From Cyanobacteria bacterium SBLK (GTDB lineage Bacteria; Cyanobacteriota; Cyanobacteriia; Cyanobacteriales; Spirulinaceae), in NCBI GenBank assembly GCA_017746715.1, contig JAGHZQ010000056.1, positions 38,908 to 102,907 on the forward strand: a stretch of 64,000 nt of DNA, read 5' to 3'. Shown piece by piece: positions 1 to 8,095 of this stretch (the first letter of the stretch is position 1; each line of letters opens with the position of its first letter). Both the position numbers and the translations under genes were made by a program. A model generated the notes under the pieces. The model saw nothing but the letters and a program-made list of their open reading frames with translations. It was not told the origin of the DNA and searched no databases.

Positions 1-2152
1 GTGCAATACGCCCCTGATTCGCCACTATTTACGGACGATCGGTGGGGAAATCGATCGCAAGCCAGGAGAACTCATCAGCGATCGCTACCTTCTCATTCGA
101 CCCTGCATCGTTCTCGACACCAAACCCGCACTTCCCCCAAACTTCCCCGAAGAACCCCCAGAAGAACTTTTACCCTATCTCCGGCTTTTTTCCCAAAGAT
201 TGCACGTCCCGCAAATTTACGGACGGCTTTTCCCAGAAGAGACGACCCCGAAAGCAACGTGGTTGTTGGAATACGGAACGCCCCTCAATGCCAGACAATG
301 CAAAAATGGGCAAATTTTTCCGCTTTTGCGAGACCTCTGGCGACAATCGACGGCGCTGCGCCAGTTAAATTGGTTGTGGCAGATGGCGAAATTATGGCAA
401 CCCTTGCAAGAAGAGAAAGTGGCTTCGAGTCTGCTTTATCCTTCTCTGTTAGGCGTTCGGGGTTCTCTCCTCAAACTGTTAGAATTGCAACGGGATACCG
501 AACCCGTCTCCCTAACTCGCCTAGGGGAACTTTGGCTATCTTGGGTATCCGACGCATCGCCCTTGATTCGTAAGTTTTTACGAGAATTATGCGATCGCGT
601 CATCGCGGGAGAAATTGGCGAATCCGTCCGCATCGTAGCGCTTCTCGACTACGCCATCGCTCAATGCAGCAAGTCCCGTCGCTGTCGCCATCAAATTTTT
701 GCTCGCACGGATACGGGGAAATTGCGATCGCATAATGAGGATGCTTGCTATCCCCCCGACGGTCAGGGGTTGGACTCTGCGAAAGGAGAATGGCCCCTTG
801 CGATTGTTTGCGATGGCATTGGCGGTCACGATGGAGGCGAAGTCGCCTCTCACTTAGCCATTAGCGGCATTCGCAAAGAGCTTCCCTCCCTGTTCGATCC
901 GCAAAACAAGCCCGTCGGTCCCAATGCCATCGCCCAATTCCTCGAAAATACCATCCTCAATGTTAACGATACCATCGGCGATCGCAACGATAAAGAACGC
1001 CGTCGGGATAAACGCCGTATGGGTACCACGATGGTTATGGCCGTGGCTCGCAATCAACACATGTTTTTTACCCATGTCGGCGATTCCCGCATTTATTGGA
1101 TTACCCGCGATTCCTGCCATCAAATCACGGTGGATGACGATATTGCCTCTCGAGAGGTTCGCTTGGGCTATGCCTTATATCGCGATGCCCTGACCTTTCC
1201 CAGTGGCGGTGCTTTGATACAAGCCTTGGGAATGAGTGCTTCTACTCGCTTGTATCCCGCTCTCGATCGCCTCGTTCTCGATGAGGATTGTTTGTTTCTC
1301 CTTTGTTCTGATGGGTTGAGCGATCGCGATCGCGTAGAACAGTATTGGCACGGAGAAATCGCCCCCATTTTGACGGGAGAAAAGAAAGTTAAAGACGTTT
1401 GCGATCGCTTGATCGATTTAGCCAATGAAAAAAATGGTCACGATAATGTGACGGTTGCTCTCATTCATTGCCAGATCGTCCCCAGTACTGCAAGCGGAAG
1501 CAATATTATCAATTATCCCCAAGGACGGGAGAATAGCAAACCTCAGCCTTCTCCTGTAAATACTGAGGTTGCTCCCGCTCAAATGGAAAAGCGAGACAAA
1601 AGTTCGCGATCGCTGTTCGTTGGCTCTTTTTTCATTCTTCTTTTCCTCTTAGGGGGCGCGAGCGTTTTATCTTATTTTTTATTTCCCGAAGTACGCCAGC
1701 AAACCAACCGACTTTTAGGCAATACTCCCGTTGCCAGCAACTCGACATCGGTGGAGATTCCCACGCCTTCTCCTGGGGCAAATTCCCTCGATTGGGAGAC
1801 TTTAAAGATTGGCGATGGTATCTGGGTAAAGGAGGCGATTGCTTTACCGGTTTCTGCGATCGAGCCAGAAGAAACGGCTCTAGAATTCGTGCAAATCTCC
1901 CCTCAAACCGTTTTAAAAGTGATTGGTAAAAAAGAGAGTGCTGATGGAGCAATGTGGTTAAAGGTGCAAGTCTGTCCATCCAATCCAAGAAAAACAGAGG
2001 AGAACGATGGCGAAATTCAACTGCCCGCTCCTCCCGAAGAATTAGAAAATTCCCAAAACGATCGAGAACGAACGCAAACGCAAGAAGCATGGTTTCGAGT
2101 TGATATCGATCCTGGATTTGAAGTACAACCCATTGACCCCTCTTGTCACTAA
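1..2152 (+). CDS. PP2C-family serine/threonine protein phosphatase, 5' end cut by the window edge
   Basis: The frame is open from base 2 with no start in the window, so about 716 C-terminal residues are visible. The first residues (CNTPLIRHYL) look like the end of the zinc ribbon that opens many cyanobacterial PP2C proteins. A conserved accessory region follows, then the metal-dependent phosphatase domain: RSHNEDA near 730, CDGIGGHDGGE near 808, GTTM near 1021, HVGDSR near 1074, CSDGLSD near 1306 and GHDNVT near 1437. The metal-binding aspartates are all present, so it should be active. A single membrane helix (about 1609-1683) follows, then a C-terminal tail of about 150 residues that may fold as an SH3-like domain. 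Known role of the family: dephosphorylating targets of Hanks-type kinases; one such kinase lies at 17-18.7 kb. The specific target is unknown. Confidence 0.93.
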   Translation, partial: CNTPLIRHYLRTIGGEIDRKPGELISDRYLLIRPCIVLDTKPALPPNFPEEPPEELLPYLRLFSQRLHVPQIYGRLFPEETTPKATWLLEYGTPLNARQCKNGQIFPLLRDLWRQSTALRQLNWLWQMAKLWQPLQEEKVASSLLYPSLLGVRGSLLKLLELQRDTEPVSLTRLGELWLSWVSDASPLIRKFLRELCDRVIAGEIGESVRIVALLDYAIAQCSKSRRCRHQIFARTDTGKLRSHNEDACYPPDGQGLDSAKGEWPLAIVCDGIGGHDGGEVASHLAISGIRKELPSLFDPQNKPVGPNAIAQFLENTILNVNDTIGDRNDKERRRDKRRMGTTMVMAVARNQHMFFTHVGDSRIYWITRDSCHQITVDDDIASREVRLGYALYRDALTFPSGGALIQALGMSASTRLYPALDRLVLDEDCLFLLCSDGLSDRDRVEQYWHGEIAPILTGEKKVKDVCDRLIDLANEKNGHDNVTVALIHCQIVPSTASGSNIINYPQGRENSKPQPSPVNTEVAPAQMEKRDKSSRSLFVGSFFILLFLLGGASVLSYFLFPEVRQQTNRLLGNTPVASNSTSVEIPTPSPGANSLDWETLKIGDGIWVKEAIALPVSAIEPEETALEFVQISPQTVLKVIGKKESADGAMWLKVQVCPSNPRKTEENDGEIQLPAPPEELENSQNDRERTQTQEAWFRVDIDPGFEVQPIDPSCH

Positions 2153-2181
2153 AAGGAGGGTTAGGAGCATCGAAACTCTAA

Positions 2182-3012
2182 TTATTTGATCTTGTCTTGG
2201 TGTAAATCCTCTAAATTTTGCGTTCTATTAATTCGCACGGAGGATTGAGATGTTTTACCGCGCTCTAATGCTTCCGTCCACTGCTTCGCTAAAGAAATTA
2301 AATCAGAAGGCATCATGACTAAAGTTGTTGTGTTATTTTCCGCACCAATTTCTGTCAGCATTTGTAACCGTCGTAACTCCAAAGCTGCCGGATTTTCTAC
2401 AATTTTTTTCGAGGCTTCTGCGAGTTTAATTGAAGCCTCTTGTTCGGCAGCAGCTTTAATCAAACGCGCTCTTTTTTCGCGCACGGCTTCCGCTTCTTTC
2501 GCCATTGCTCGTTGCATAGCGACAGGAATTTCTACATCTTTAATTTCTACTCGTTCAATTTCAACTCCCCAAGGTGCAGTGATTTCATCGACAATTTCTT
2601 GAACTTTATAATTGATCTTATCGCGATTCTGTAAAACATCATCAAGGATATTTTGTCCAACCACATTTCGCAATGTTGTCATGGCTGTTTGATAAACTGC
2701 ATCTTGATATTTTTCTACCTTATTAATGGCTTTATTGGGGTCGAGAATACGATAATAAAGAACGGCATTGACTTTAATCGTTACACTGTCAGCCGTGACC
2801 GCTTCTTGTGGGGCAATATCGACAGTTTTTGTGCGAATATCTACTCTAGTTTTTTGGTCGATCGCAGGGATAATCCAATACAGTCCAGGACCTTTAATGG
2901 TGTTGTAACGCCCCAAACGAAAAATCACTCCTCGCTGATACTCGCGATCGATTTTAATCCCACTGAGGGCATAAAAAAGAGCGATACCTCCAAGAATTAC
3001 TAGAGCTTCCAT
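2182..3012 (-). CDS. Slipin / SPFH (band 7, stomatin-like) membrane protein
   Basis: A 276-residue SPFH-domain protein. It has one N-terminal hydrophobic segment (about residues 3-18), then the slipin core (IKIDREYQRGVIFRLGR, GPGLYWIIP, TKTVDIAPQEAVTADSV), then the long helical stretch rich in A/E/K (MAKEAEAVREKRARLI) seen in stomatins. The frame opens further upstream at a TTG (3084), but the ATG at 3012 has GGGAGG seven bases before it and gives the usual slipin N-terminus, so that start was chosen. Slipins form membrane-associated oligomers and scaffold microdomains or regulate partner proteases; no NfeD-type protease partner is adjacent here. It ends 30 bp from the convergent PP2C gene. 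The family call is secure, the physiological role is not. Confidence 0.9.
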   Translation of the reverse strand: MEALVILGGIALFYALSGIKIDREYQRGVIFRLGRYNTIKGPGLYWIIPAIDQKTRVDIRTKTVDIAPQEAVTADSVTIKVNAVLYYRILDPNKAINKVEKYQDAVYQTAMTTLRNVVGQNILDDVLQNRDKINYKVQEIVDEITAPWGVEIERVEIKDVEIPVAMQRAMAKEAEAVREKRARLIKAAAEQEASIKLAEASKKIVENPAALELRRLQMLTEIGAENNTTTLVMMPSDLISLAKQWTEALERGKTSQSSVRINRTQNLEDLHQDKIK

Positions 3013-3120
3013 TACAATCCTCCCAAAATTCATTCTCGCAGTTTCTACTTCTAGGTTGACTCGAGAAACAGGAGTTTGAGTCAAATATTCAACAGTTTTT
3101 TACAATTACTTTGCAAAACT

Positions 3121-4182
3121 TTAGGGAATGAGGCGAAATCTTGCCATGAGCGGGAGGTGATCCGAGGCTTGTCGGGCTTCGCGAACAACTCGCCATTCGA
3201 GGAGTTCCAAGCGATCGCGGCTGTAAAAAATATAGTCGATTTTGGCGATGGGATCGTCAGCAGGAAAGGTTTTGGCTTCCTGGGAAAGTAGGCGATCGCT
3301 CTGGACGACAGGAACGAGATCCCTTAGATCGAGCAGTAGGGAAATGGTTGGTTGGGGATGCTCGGGAGAAGGCGGCGGACTATTAAAATCTCCCATGAGT
3401 AGAATAGGATATTCCTGATATTTTGCGAGTAATTGTTGAAGAAATTGCGTTTGCTTTCGGCGAGTCGGTTTATCAAAGGCTTCGAGGTGAACGTTAATTA
3501 AAATAACCGTTTCATCTCGAACTTTAAGGCGCACAATTTGAGCAAGGCGATCGAGATAAAAGGCATTATAATAAAAAGGATTATCGACAACTTTTTCTAA
3601 GACAATGCGATCGTGTTCTTGGATGGGATAACAGCTGAGAATGGCTTGTCCGGAAAGGAGGCGACCAAAATGAGCGGAGAAGGGGAAATAGGGAAAGGGA
3701 ACGTAGTTTTTATCCCAATTGACGGCGATCGCGTGATTTTTCATGCCCAAGCCTCGGGCTAATTTATCAACTTGATTGATGTTAAAAGAACGCTGAGAAT
3801 TAAGGTCGATTTCTTGCAGGGCGATCGCATCGATTTTTAGGGGTTTTAACGCTTGAATTACCGCGTTTAAATTCTTCTCAAAAAATTCTAAAGTTCGCGG
3901 TTTCGCGGTATTATTAGTTAATCCCGACAAATAGCCAAGATTGTAAGAAACAACCGCGAACGTATCGTCTTTCTCGTTATTTTGTTCGCGATCGCTTTCC
4001 TCGGAAATAATTTCTGCATATTTGTCTTGCGGATAACTTCCCGAAGAAGCCCAAAAATAGAAAAGAACGAGAGCAAGAAAGGGAATGCTTAAAACAATCC
4101 CAATGATTTTTAAGATCGGTATCAAAACTGAAATTTTAATCGTTTTATCCTCATACAAAAACCCAACCCCAACCCCTCCCAA
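3121..4182 (-). CDS. Membrane-anchored endonuclease/exonuclease/phosphatase-fold protein
   Basis: EEP-superfamily hydrolase with an N-terminal membrane helix (SIPFLALVLFYFWASS). Motifs in order are ALQEIDLNSQRS (metal-binding Glu), INVHLEAF, LMGDFNSPP (Asp-x-Asn) and SDHLPLMARF (catalytic Asp-His). The fold covers phosphodiesterases, sphingomyelinase-like enzymes and nucleases; the substrate cannot be read from sequence. The start is doubtful. No in-frame ATG precedes the helix, the longest frame begins with TTG inside a G-rich dispersed repeat (4157-4183), and a plausible alternative is the ATT at 4140 seven bases after GAGGA, giving an N-terminus of K-I-S-V-L-I-P. TTG at 4125 is another option. 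It reads toward the slipin gene in the same direction with a 108-bp gap to the chosen slipin start. Confidence 0.85.
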   Translation of the reverse strand: MGGVGVGFLYEDKTIKISVLIPILKIIGIVLSIPFLALVLFYFWASSGSYPQDKYAEIISEESDREQNNEKDDTFAVVSYNLGYLSGLTNNTAKPRTLEFFEKNLNAVIQALKPLKIDAIALQEIDLNSQRSFNINQVDKLARGLGMKNHAIAVNWDKNYVPFPYFPFSAHFGRLLSGQAILSCYPIQEHDRIVLEKVVDNPFYYNAFYLDRLAQIVRLKVRDETVILINVHLEAFDKPTRRKQTQFLQQLLAKYQEYPILLMGDFNSPPPSPEHPQPTISLLLDLRDLVPVVQSDRLLSQEAKTFPADDPIAKIDYIFYSRDRLELLEWRVVREARQASDHLPLMARFRLIP

Positions 4183-4183
4183 G
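4157..4183 (-). repeat. G-rich dispersed repeat, copy 1
   Basis: Read on the minus strand, this is CTTGGGAGGGG followed by TTGGGGTTGGG and a T-run. A near-identical sequence occurs on the plus strand at 58903-58928 between ndhF and ndhD. It lies at the extreme 5' end of the EEP-protein frame and probably is not coding. Confidence 0.6.
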
Positions 4184-4201
4184 AGAAGAGACAGCGATAA
4201 T

Positions 4202-4978
4202 TTAATCCATTAACAATCCCTTTGATTTAGCCATTTTTAACCAATTAGGATATTCAGTCATTAATTTATCGTAGAGTTTATCGTCGCTAAATGCGAGAGG
4301 GTTAGAAACGCTGAAAAAATCAGCATTGTCGATATAGCGATTTTTGAGATTGTCCAAACCTTCTAAAAAGGCAAAATTCCCCGAACCGATCGCCATAAAT
4401 TGCCAAAAGATGGGTTCGTAAGACGCTCTCGTTAGTTGTTCTTCCGTAACTTGGCGATCCATTGACGCACCATCGGTGACAAACATGACATAAACGGGTT
4501 GGGAAGATGCTATCGGCTCTTTTTGTGGTTGGTTTCCACCCCTGCCAAATAAGCCGCCAAACATGCCGGTTGTTGGTTCGCTTACCGTCCCCGGAAAATA
4601 ATAATTGCGAATGGTTTTAATCACCTTTCCATAATACGTTCCTCCTTCTAGGGGATAGCGTTGCTGAAGATTGCCAATAAAGTTTTGGAAGTTTCTTAAG
4701 TTCATATCTCCCGCATCATGGGAGTTTGCACCAAAGAGAAAGATATTAATCGCACCATCATCATCAAATTGACACCCCAAAGCCAAAATTCTTTCGGCGA
4801 ATTGTTGTATTTTCCCAGAGGAATAGAGGCTCGACATCGAACCGGAAATATCCAAACATAAAGCAACCTTAGCGCGATGTTGCTTTAAATTGGCCTTCTT
4901 CAGAGAAACGTCGGCCTTTTTTGCCAGATCGATTAATTGAGGAGCTTCTTTTTCGATCTTTTCTAAAGAGATACCCAT
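4202..4978 (-). CDS. VWA-domain protein of the tellurite/TerD-associated type
   Basis: A 258-residue von Willebrand factor A domain protein. The MIDAS metal site is complete: D-x-S-x-S in LDISGSMSS (residues about 42-50), the threonine in GGTYYGK (about 115) and the aspartate in FVTDGASM (about 166). A glycine-rich insertion (MFGGLFGRGG) separates the second and third motifs. It sits immediately downstream, same strand, of two TerD-family genes. VWA and TerD proteins are a recurrent bacterial combination linked to tellurite, phage or general stress responses and proposed calcium-dependent surface or signalling complexes. That the three act together here is inference from gene order and family co-occurrence. 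Confidence 0.9.
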   Translation of the reverse strand: MGISLEKIEKEAPQLIDLAKKADVSLKKANLKQHRAKVALCLDISGSMSSLYSSGKIQQFAERILALGCQFDDDGAINIFLFGANSHDAGDMNLRNFQNFIGNLQQRYPLEGGTYYGKVIKTIRNYYFPGTVSEPTTGMFGGLFGRGGNQPQKEPIASSQPVYVMFVTDGASMDRQVTEEQLTRASYEPIFWQFMAIGSGNFAFLEGLDNLKNRYIDNADFFSVSNPLAFSDDKLYDKLMTEYPNWLKMAKSKGLLMD

Positions 4979-5099
4979 TGTTCTAACTTTCTGTGAATTG
5001 ATATTTTAAAGAATGCGATCGCGAGAATCTCGACAACTCCTCGCAGCGATTAAGGCGGACACTGTTGGTGACAACTTAACGCTCTTACCTCTTTCCTTC

Positions 5100-5117
5100 C
5101 TAGGGTGCAAACCCTAG
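5100..5117. repeat. Small hairpin in the terD-VWA spacer
   Basis: CTAGGGT and ACCCTAG form a 7-bp perfect stem with a GCAA loop. There is no T-tract on either side, so it is not a standard terminator. It lies between the stop of the first TerD gene and the VWA gene and could be an mRNA processing or stability element. Confidence 0.4.
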
Positions 5118-5143
5118 ACTTAATGACAATGCCCGCCCTGTTA

Positions 5144-5725
5144 TCATTGAGGCGGTTGATAATATTTTTCGACAAACGCATCCAAGCCTGCATTATAACC
5201 CTGTCCTACAGCTTGAAAACGCCAAGCTCCATCCTTGCGATACAATCGTCCGAATTCGATCGCGGCTTCCGTAGAAAAATCTTCATCGAGTTCGTAACGG
5301 GTAATTTCTTTTTCGGTTTTCGCATCGGCAATGCGAATAAAACCATTTCTGATTTGACCGAAATTTTGTCGTCTTGCTTGTGCTTCGTGAATGGTAACGA
5401 CAAAAATCAATTCTTCCACTACTGGATCGATTTTATTGAGGTTAACTTCAATGGTTTCGTCGTCCCCTTCTCCCACTCCAGTTCGATTGTCGCCGAGGTG
5501 TTCTACCCCGCCATCGAGAGAAGTTAAGTTATTGTAGTAAACAAAGTATTTATCGGCGGGAATTTTTCCATTTGCACCCAACATAAATACAGATGTATCT
5601 AGATCGAAAGCAGACCCCGTATCCGTGGTGTTAATATCCCATCCCAAGCCAACCCACGCATTGGTTAATCCGGGGGCTTCTTTGGAAAGATCGATTCGTT
5701 CGCCCTTGGTTAAATTAATAGTCAT
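5144..5725 (-). CDS. TerD-family stress protein
   Basis: A 193-residue TerD-domain protein. It has the usual beginning (MTINLTKGERIDLSKEAPG), the family signature GLGWDINTTDTGSAFDLDTS, and acidic calcium-binding clusters (SLDGGVEHLGDNRTGVGEGD). TerD proteins bind calcium and are associated with tellurite resistance, phage inhibition and general stress tolerance. The start has GGGAG just upstream. It is about 45% similar by eye to the neighbour at 5830-6429 and lies 104 bp from it, so the pair arose by duplication and is probably cotranscribed with the VWA gene. The precise function in cyanobacteria is not established. Confidence 0.93.
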   Translation of the reverse strand: MTINLTKGERIDLSKEAPGLTNAWVGLGWDINTTDTGSAFDLDTSVFMLGANGKIPADKYFVYYNNLTSLDGGVEHLGDNRTGVGEGDDETIEVNLNKIDPVVEELIFVVTIHEAQARRQNFGQIRNGFIRIADAKTEKEITRYELDEDFSTEAAIEFGRLYRKDGAWRFQAVGQGYNAGLDAFVEKYYQPPQ

Positions 5726-5829
5726 TGGAACTCCCTAGGATTGCAATTTCGATCGCATTTGAGCATTAACCCGATCTTATCTCGATCTCTACAAAGCCGT
5801 CGTTAAAATTGCGGATTTTTTACAATTTC

Positions 5830-6429
5830 TTAGCGATAGGACTTGAGAATTTCTTCGAGTCCATTGACATTAATTCCTTCCCCGATCGCTTGCAGATCCC
5901 AACTATTATTATCTCGGTAGATTTCAGCTAAAACCATTCCCGTCGCGCCGCTATAAGTTGTGCCAGACAAATTGTAACGGGCAACTTCTCGATTATCTGC
6001 CATATTCACCAAACGCACGAAAGCATTCTTCACTTGTCCGAAATCCTGTTTGCGCTGATGGCACTTATAAATATTGACGACAAAAACGAGTTTTTCTATT
6101 TCTGAAGGAATTTGTGGCAGTTCGACGATAATTTGTTCGTCATCGCCAATTCCTTCTCCCGTTAAATTATCTCCCAGATGAGCGATCGCGCCGGAATTGT
6201 GGCGCAGATTGCCAAAATAAATAACATCACTTTTATCTCTCAATTTTTCTTGGTAATTTAAACAAATGACCGACGCATCGAGATCGTAATCGTAGGTACT
6301 GCCAAACAGCCCTAAAAAACCCCCGGAACTCGGAGCGACATCCCACCCCAAACCGCAAAGCACTCGGGTTAAGCCTGGAGATTCTTTAACAAGAGAAATT
6401 CGCTGTCCTTTTTTTAGATTAATCGTCAT
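5830..6429 (-). CDS. TerD-family stress protein (second copy)
   Basis: A 199-residue TerD-domain protein opening MTINLKKGQRISLVKE and carrying GLGWDVAPSSGG, DYDLDASVICL and an acidic HLGDNLTGEGIGDDEQ calcium-binding region. Compared with the 5144-5725 paralogue it has a short glycine-rich insertion (SSGGFLGLFGSTY) in the first loop. It is the promoter-proximal gene of the TerD-TerD-VWA set. Its start follows the rplT terminator region by about 60 bp on the plus-strand map, so the module is transcribed separately from the ribosomal genes. Confidence 0.93.
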   Translation of the reverse strand: MTINLKKGQRISLVKESPGLTRVLCGLGWDVAPSSGGFLGLFGSTYDYDLDASVICLNYQEKLRDKSDVIYFGNLRHNSGAIAHLGDNLTGEGIGDDEQIIVELPQIPSEIEKLVFVVNIYKCHQRKQDFGQVKNAFVRLVNMADNREVARYNLSGTTYSGATGMVLAEIYRDNNSWDLQAIGEGINVNGLEEILKSYR

Positions 6430-6489
6430 TGTTCGCTATTGAGCCAGCAGGGCTTAATTTTAGCATTTGGCCCGTTCTTATTTTAAGGG

Positions 6490-6534
6490 GAAAAAGACAA
6501 ATATCTCACGCCAAATTTATCATTTTGACGTGAG
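6490..6534 (-). terminator. Rho-independent-type terminator of rpmI-rplT
   Basis: On the minus strand CTCACGTCAAA pairs with TTTGGCGTGAG (11 bp, one G-U) around an 8-base loop, followed by a T-rich run. It lies 26 bp past the rplT stop codon. Confidence 0.65.
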
Positions 6535-6559
6535 GTTTGGCGAGAGTGAAGGAGAGAAT

Positions 6560-6907
6560 TTATTGGGTTGCTACTTCGACAACTTTTGCAAAGGCTTCGG
6601 GATCGGCAACGGCGAGTTGCGCCAGCATTTTGCGATTGATTTGGATATTGGCTTTTTTTAACTTGCCCGTCAGTTGGCTGTAACTGATTCCGTGCTGTCT
6701 GGCAGCAGCATTAATGCGGACGATCCACAAACGACGAAAATCCCGCTTGCGACGGCGGCGATCGCGATAAGCCGATCGCAGGGCTTTCATCACCTGCTGA
6801 TTGGCAGTGCGGAAGAGTTTGGAATGAGAACCTCTAAATCCTTTCGCCAGTTTGAGAATTTTTTTACGACGCTTGCGGGCGACATTGCCCCGTTTTACTC
6901 TAGTCAT
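6560..6907 (-). CDS. rplT: 50S ribosomal protein L20
   Basis: A 115-residue basic protein with the classic L20 sequence: MTRVKRGNVARKRRKKIL, AKGFRGSHSKLFRTANQQV, and RLWIVRINAAARQHGISYS. The length is normal. L20 binds 23S rRNA early in large-subunit assembly. It follows rpmI by about 100 bp in the same direction, the usual bacterial rpmI-rplT order; infC is not in this window. Confidence 0.98.
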   Translation of the reverse strand: MTRVKRGNVARKRRKKILKLAKGFRGSHSKLFRTANQQVMKALRSAYRDRRRRKRDFRRLWIVRINAAARQHGISYSQLTGKLKKANIQINRKMLAQLAVADPEAFAKVVEVATQ

Positions 6908-7008
6908 GGTTTTGCTTTACCTACTTTCAATAAGGTGAAAAAATTGTCACCCAACCCAAACGCGAACTTAGCCAAAGCGATCGATCGCTTGAAAAACGTC
7001 ACGATAAC

Positions 7009-7209
7009 CTACATATAAGGCATCATCAAATGTACGTTTTTCTCATCGCTCTCGTTGACCAATGATAAATTAGAAAGGCGACGGCGCTTGCGTTCGGCAG
7101 ATTTATGCTCGAGTATATGGTTTTTATAAGCCTTGCGGCGGCGAATTTTACCGCTTCCGGTGGGTCGAAAACGCTTGGCGGCGGCTTTGCGGGTTTTCAA
7201 TTTGGGCAT
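7009..7209 (-). CDS. rpmI: 50S ribosomal protein L35
   Basis: A 66-residue L35: MPKLKTRKAAAKRFRPTGSG start, basic centre (KIRRRKAYKNHILEHKS), C-terminus matching the family. The frame extends seven codons further upstream (to 7230), but the conserved MPKLKTRK start at 7209 is the real one. It is structural in the large ribosomal subunit and is transcribed with rplT. Confidence 0.97.
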   Translation of the reverse strand: MPKLKTRKAAAKRFRPTGSGKIRRRKAYKNHILEHKSAERKRRRLSNLSLVNESDEKNVHLMMPYM

Positions 7210-7271
7210 GGATTTGTCTAAATTCGACACAATTTATCATCTTACCATACTTTCAATTGACGATCGCTGAA

Positions 7272-8072
7272 ATGACAATTTGGCAGGCCGATTTTTATCG
7301 CTCTTCTTCTTCGAGTCCAGAAGAAGGAATCATCGGGACATTGGTGCTGTGCGATCGCCAAGGTCGTCTCATCTATGAAGCAACTTGCCCTCGAGGGGGA
7401 GTTGTCAAGGATTGGTCGATCGGCCAATTTCGAAAAATTCCCGAACCCCATCCCGAGCGCTTGCAAATCTTTCGCCCGCAATGCGCGAGCTTATTGAAAA
7501 GTATCGAGGAAGAATTGGGCATTCCCATCGAAACGACGCGGCATACCTCTGCCCTCAAACAGCTGCTCAAACAGCGAGGAAATTCAATTGAGTTGGAAAA
7601 GCCCCCCCCTCAACCCCTGCCCGATCGCCTTTGGGGAGAGCGATGGCGTTTTGCCAGTTTGCCTGCCGGAGAAGTCGTGAGAGAATTCTGCGATCGCCCG
7701 ATTCCCATTCTCGATATTCCCGAGGAGTTTGAACCGAGACAACGCGGATTATCTTCTTCTTTGCTCGTTCCCGGTATTATCATTGAAGGAGGGCGACAAG
7801 CCATGTCACTAGCCCGATGGGTGCAAGAAGTCCAACCTTACGCTCTCGATTATATTCCCGCAGAACTCGGGAGATCGGGGGGAATCATCTTGGAAGCGGG
7901 ATTGAGCGATCGCTGGGTTTTCCAAACTTTTGACGATCCTGAAGTCGCCCGTGCTGCCCGAGAATATCAGCAAAGGCTCTACCGAAGTCAAGGCTTGCAT
8001 TTTCTTCTCATTCAACCCGATGGCGGGAACGCTAATTTTACAGGATATTGGTTATTACTGAATGAAGAGTGA
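7272..8072 (+). CDS. Tab2/Atab2-family RNA-binding protein
   Basis: About 266 residues, starting MTIWQADFYR, the standard N-terminus of cyanobacterial Tab2 homologues (the open frame begins five codons earlier at 7257). Conserved segments include LPDRLWGERWRF and the C-terminal GGIILEAGLSDRWVFQTFDD. In algae and plants Tab2/ATAB2 binds psaB and other mRNAs and is needed for photosystem synthesis, and cyanobacterial members are presumed to act in photosystem biogenesis. It reads divergently from rpmI with about 60 bp between the starts, so the two probably share a promoter region. Confidence 0.88.
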   Translation: MTIWQADFYRSSSSSPEEGIIGTLVLCDRQGRLIYEATCPRGGVVKDWSIGQFRKIPEPHPERLQIFRPQCASLLKSIEEELGIPIETTRHTSALKQLLKQRGNSIELEKPPPQPLPDRLWGERWRFASLPAGEVVREFCDRPIPILDIPEEFEPRQRGLSSSLLVPGIIIEGGRQAMSLARWVQEVQPYALDYIPAELGRSGGIILEAGLSDRWVFQTFDDPEVARAAREYQQRLYRSQGLHFLLIQPDGGNANFTGYWLLLNEE

Positions 8073-8095
8073 TAATATCGTTCTTCTAATTGCCC

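Noticed and set aside
436..633. Minus-strand open frame inside the PP2C gene
   Set aside because: It lies wholly within a well-supported gene on the other strand and has no family features.
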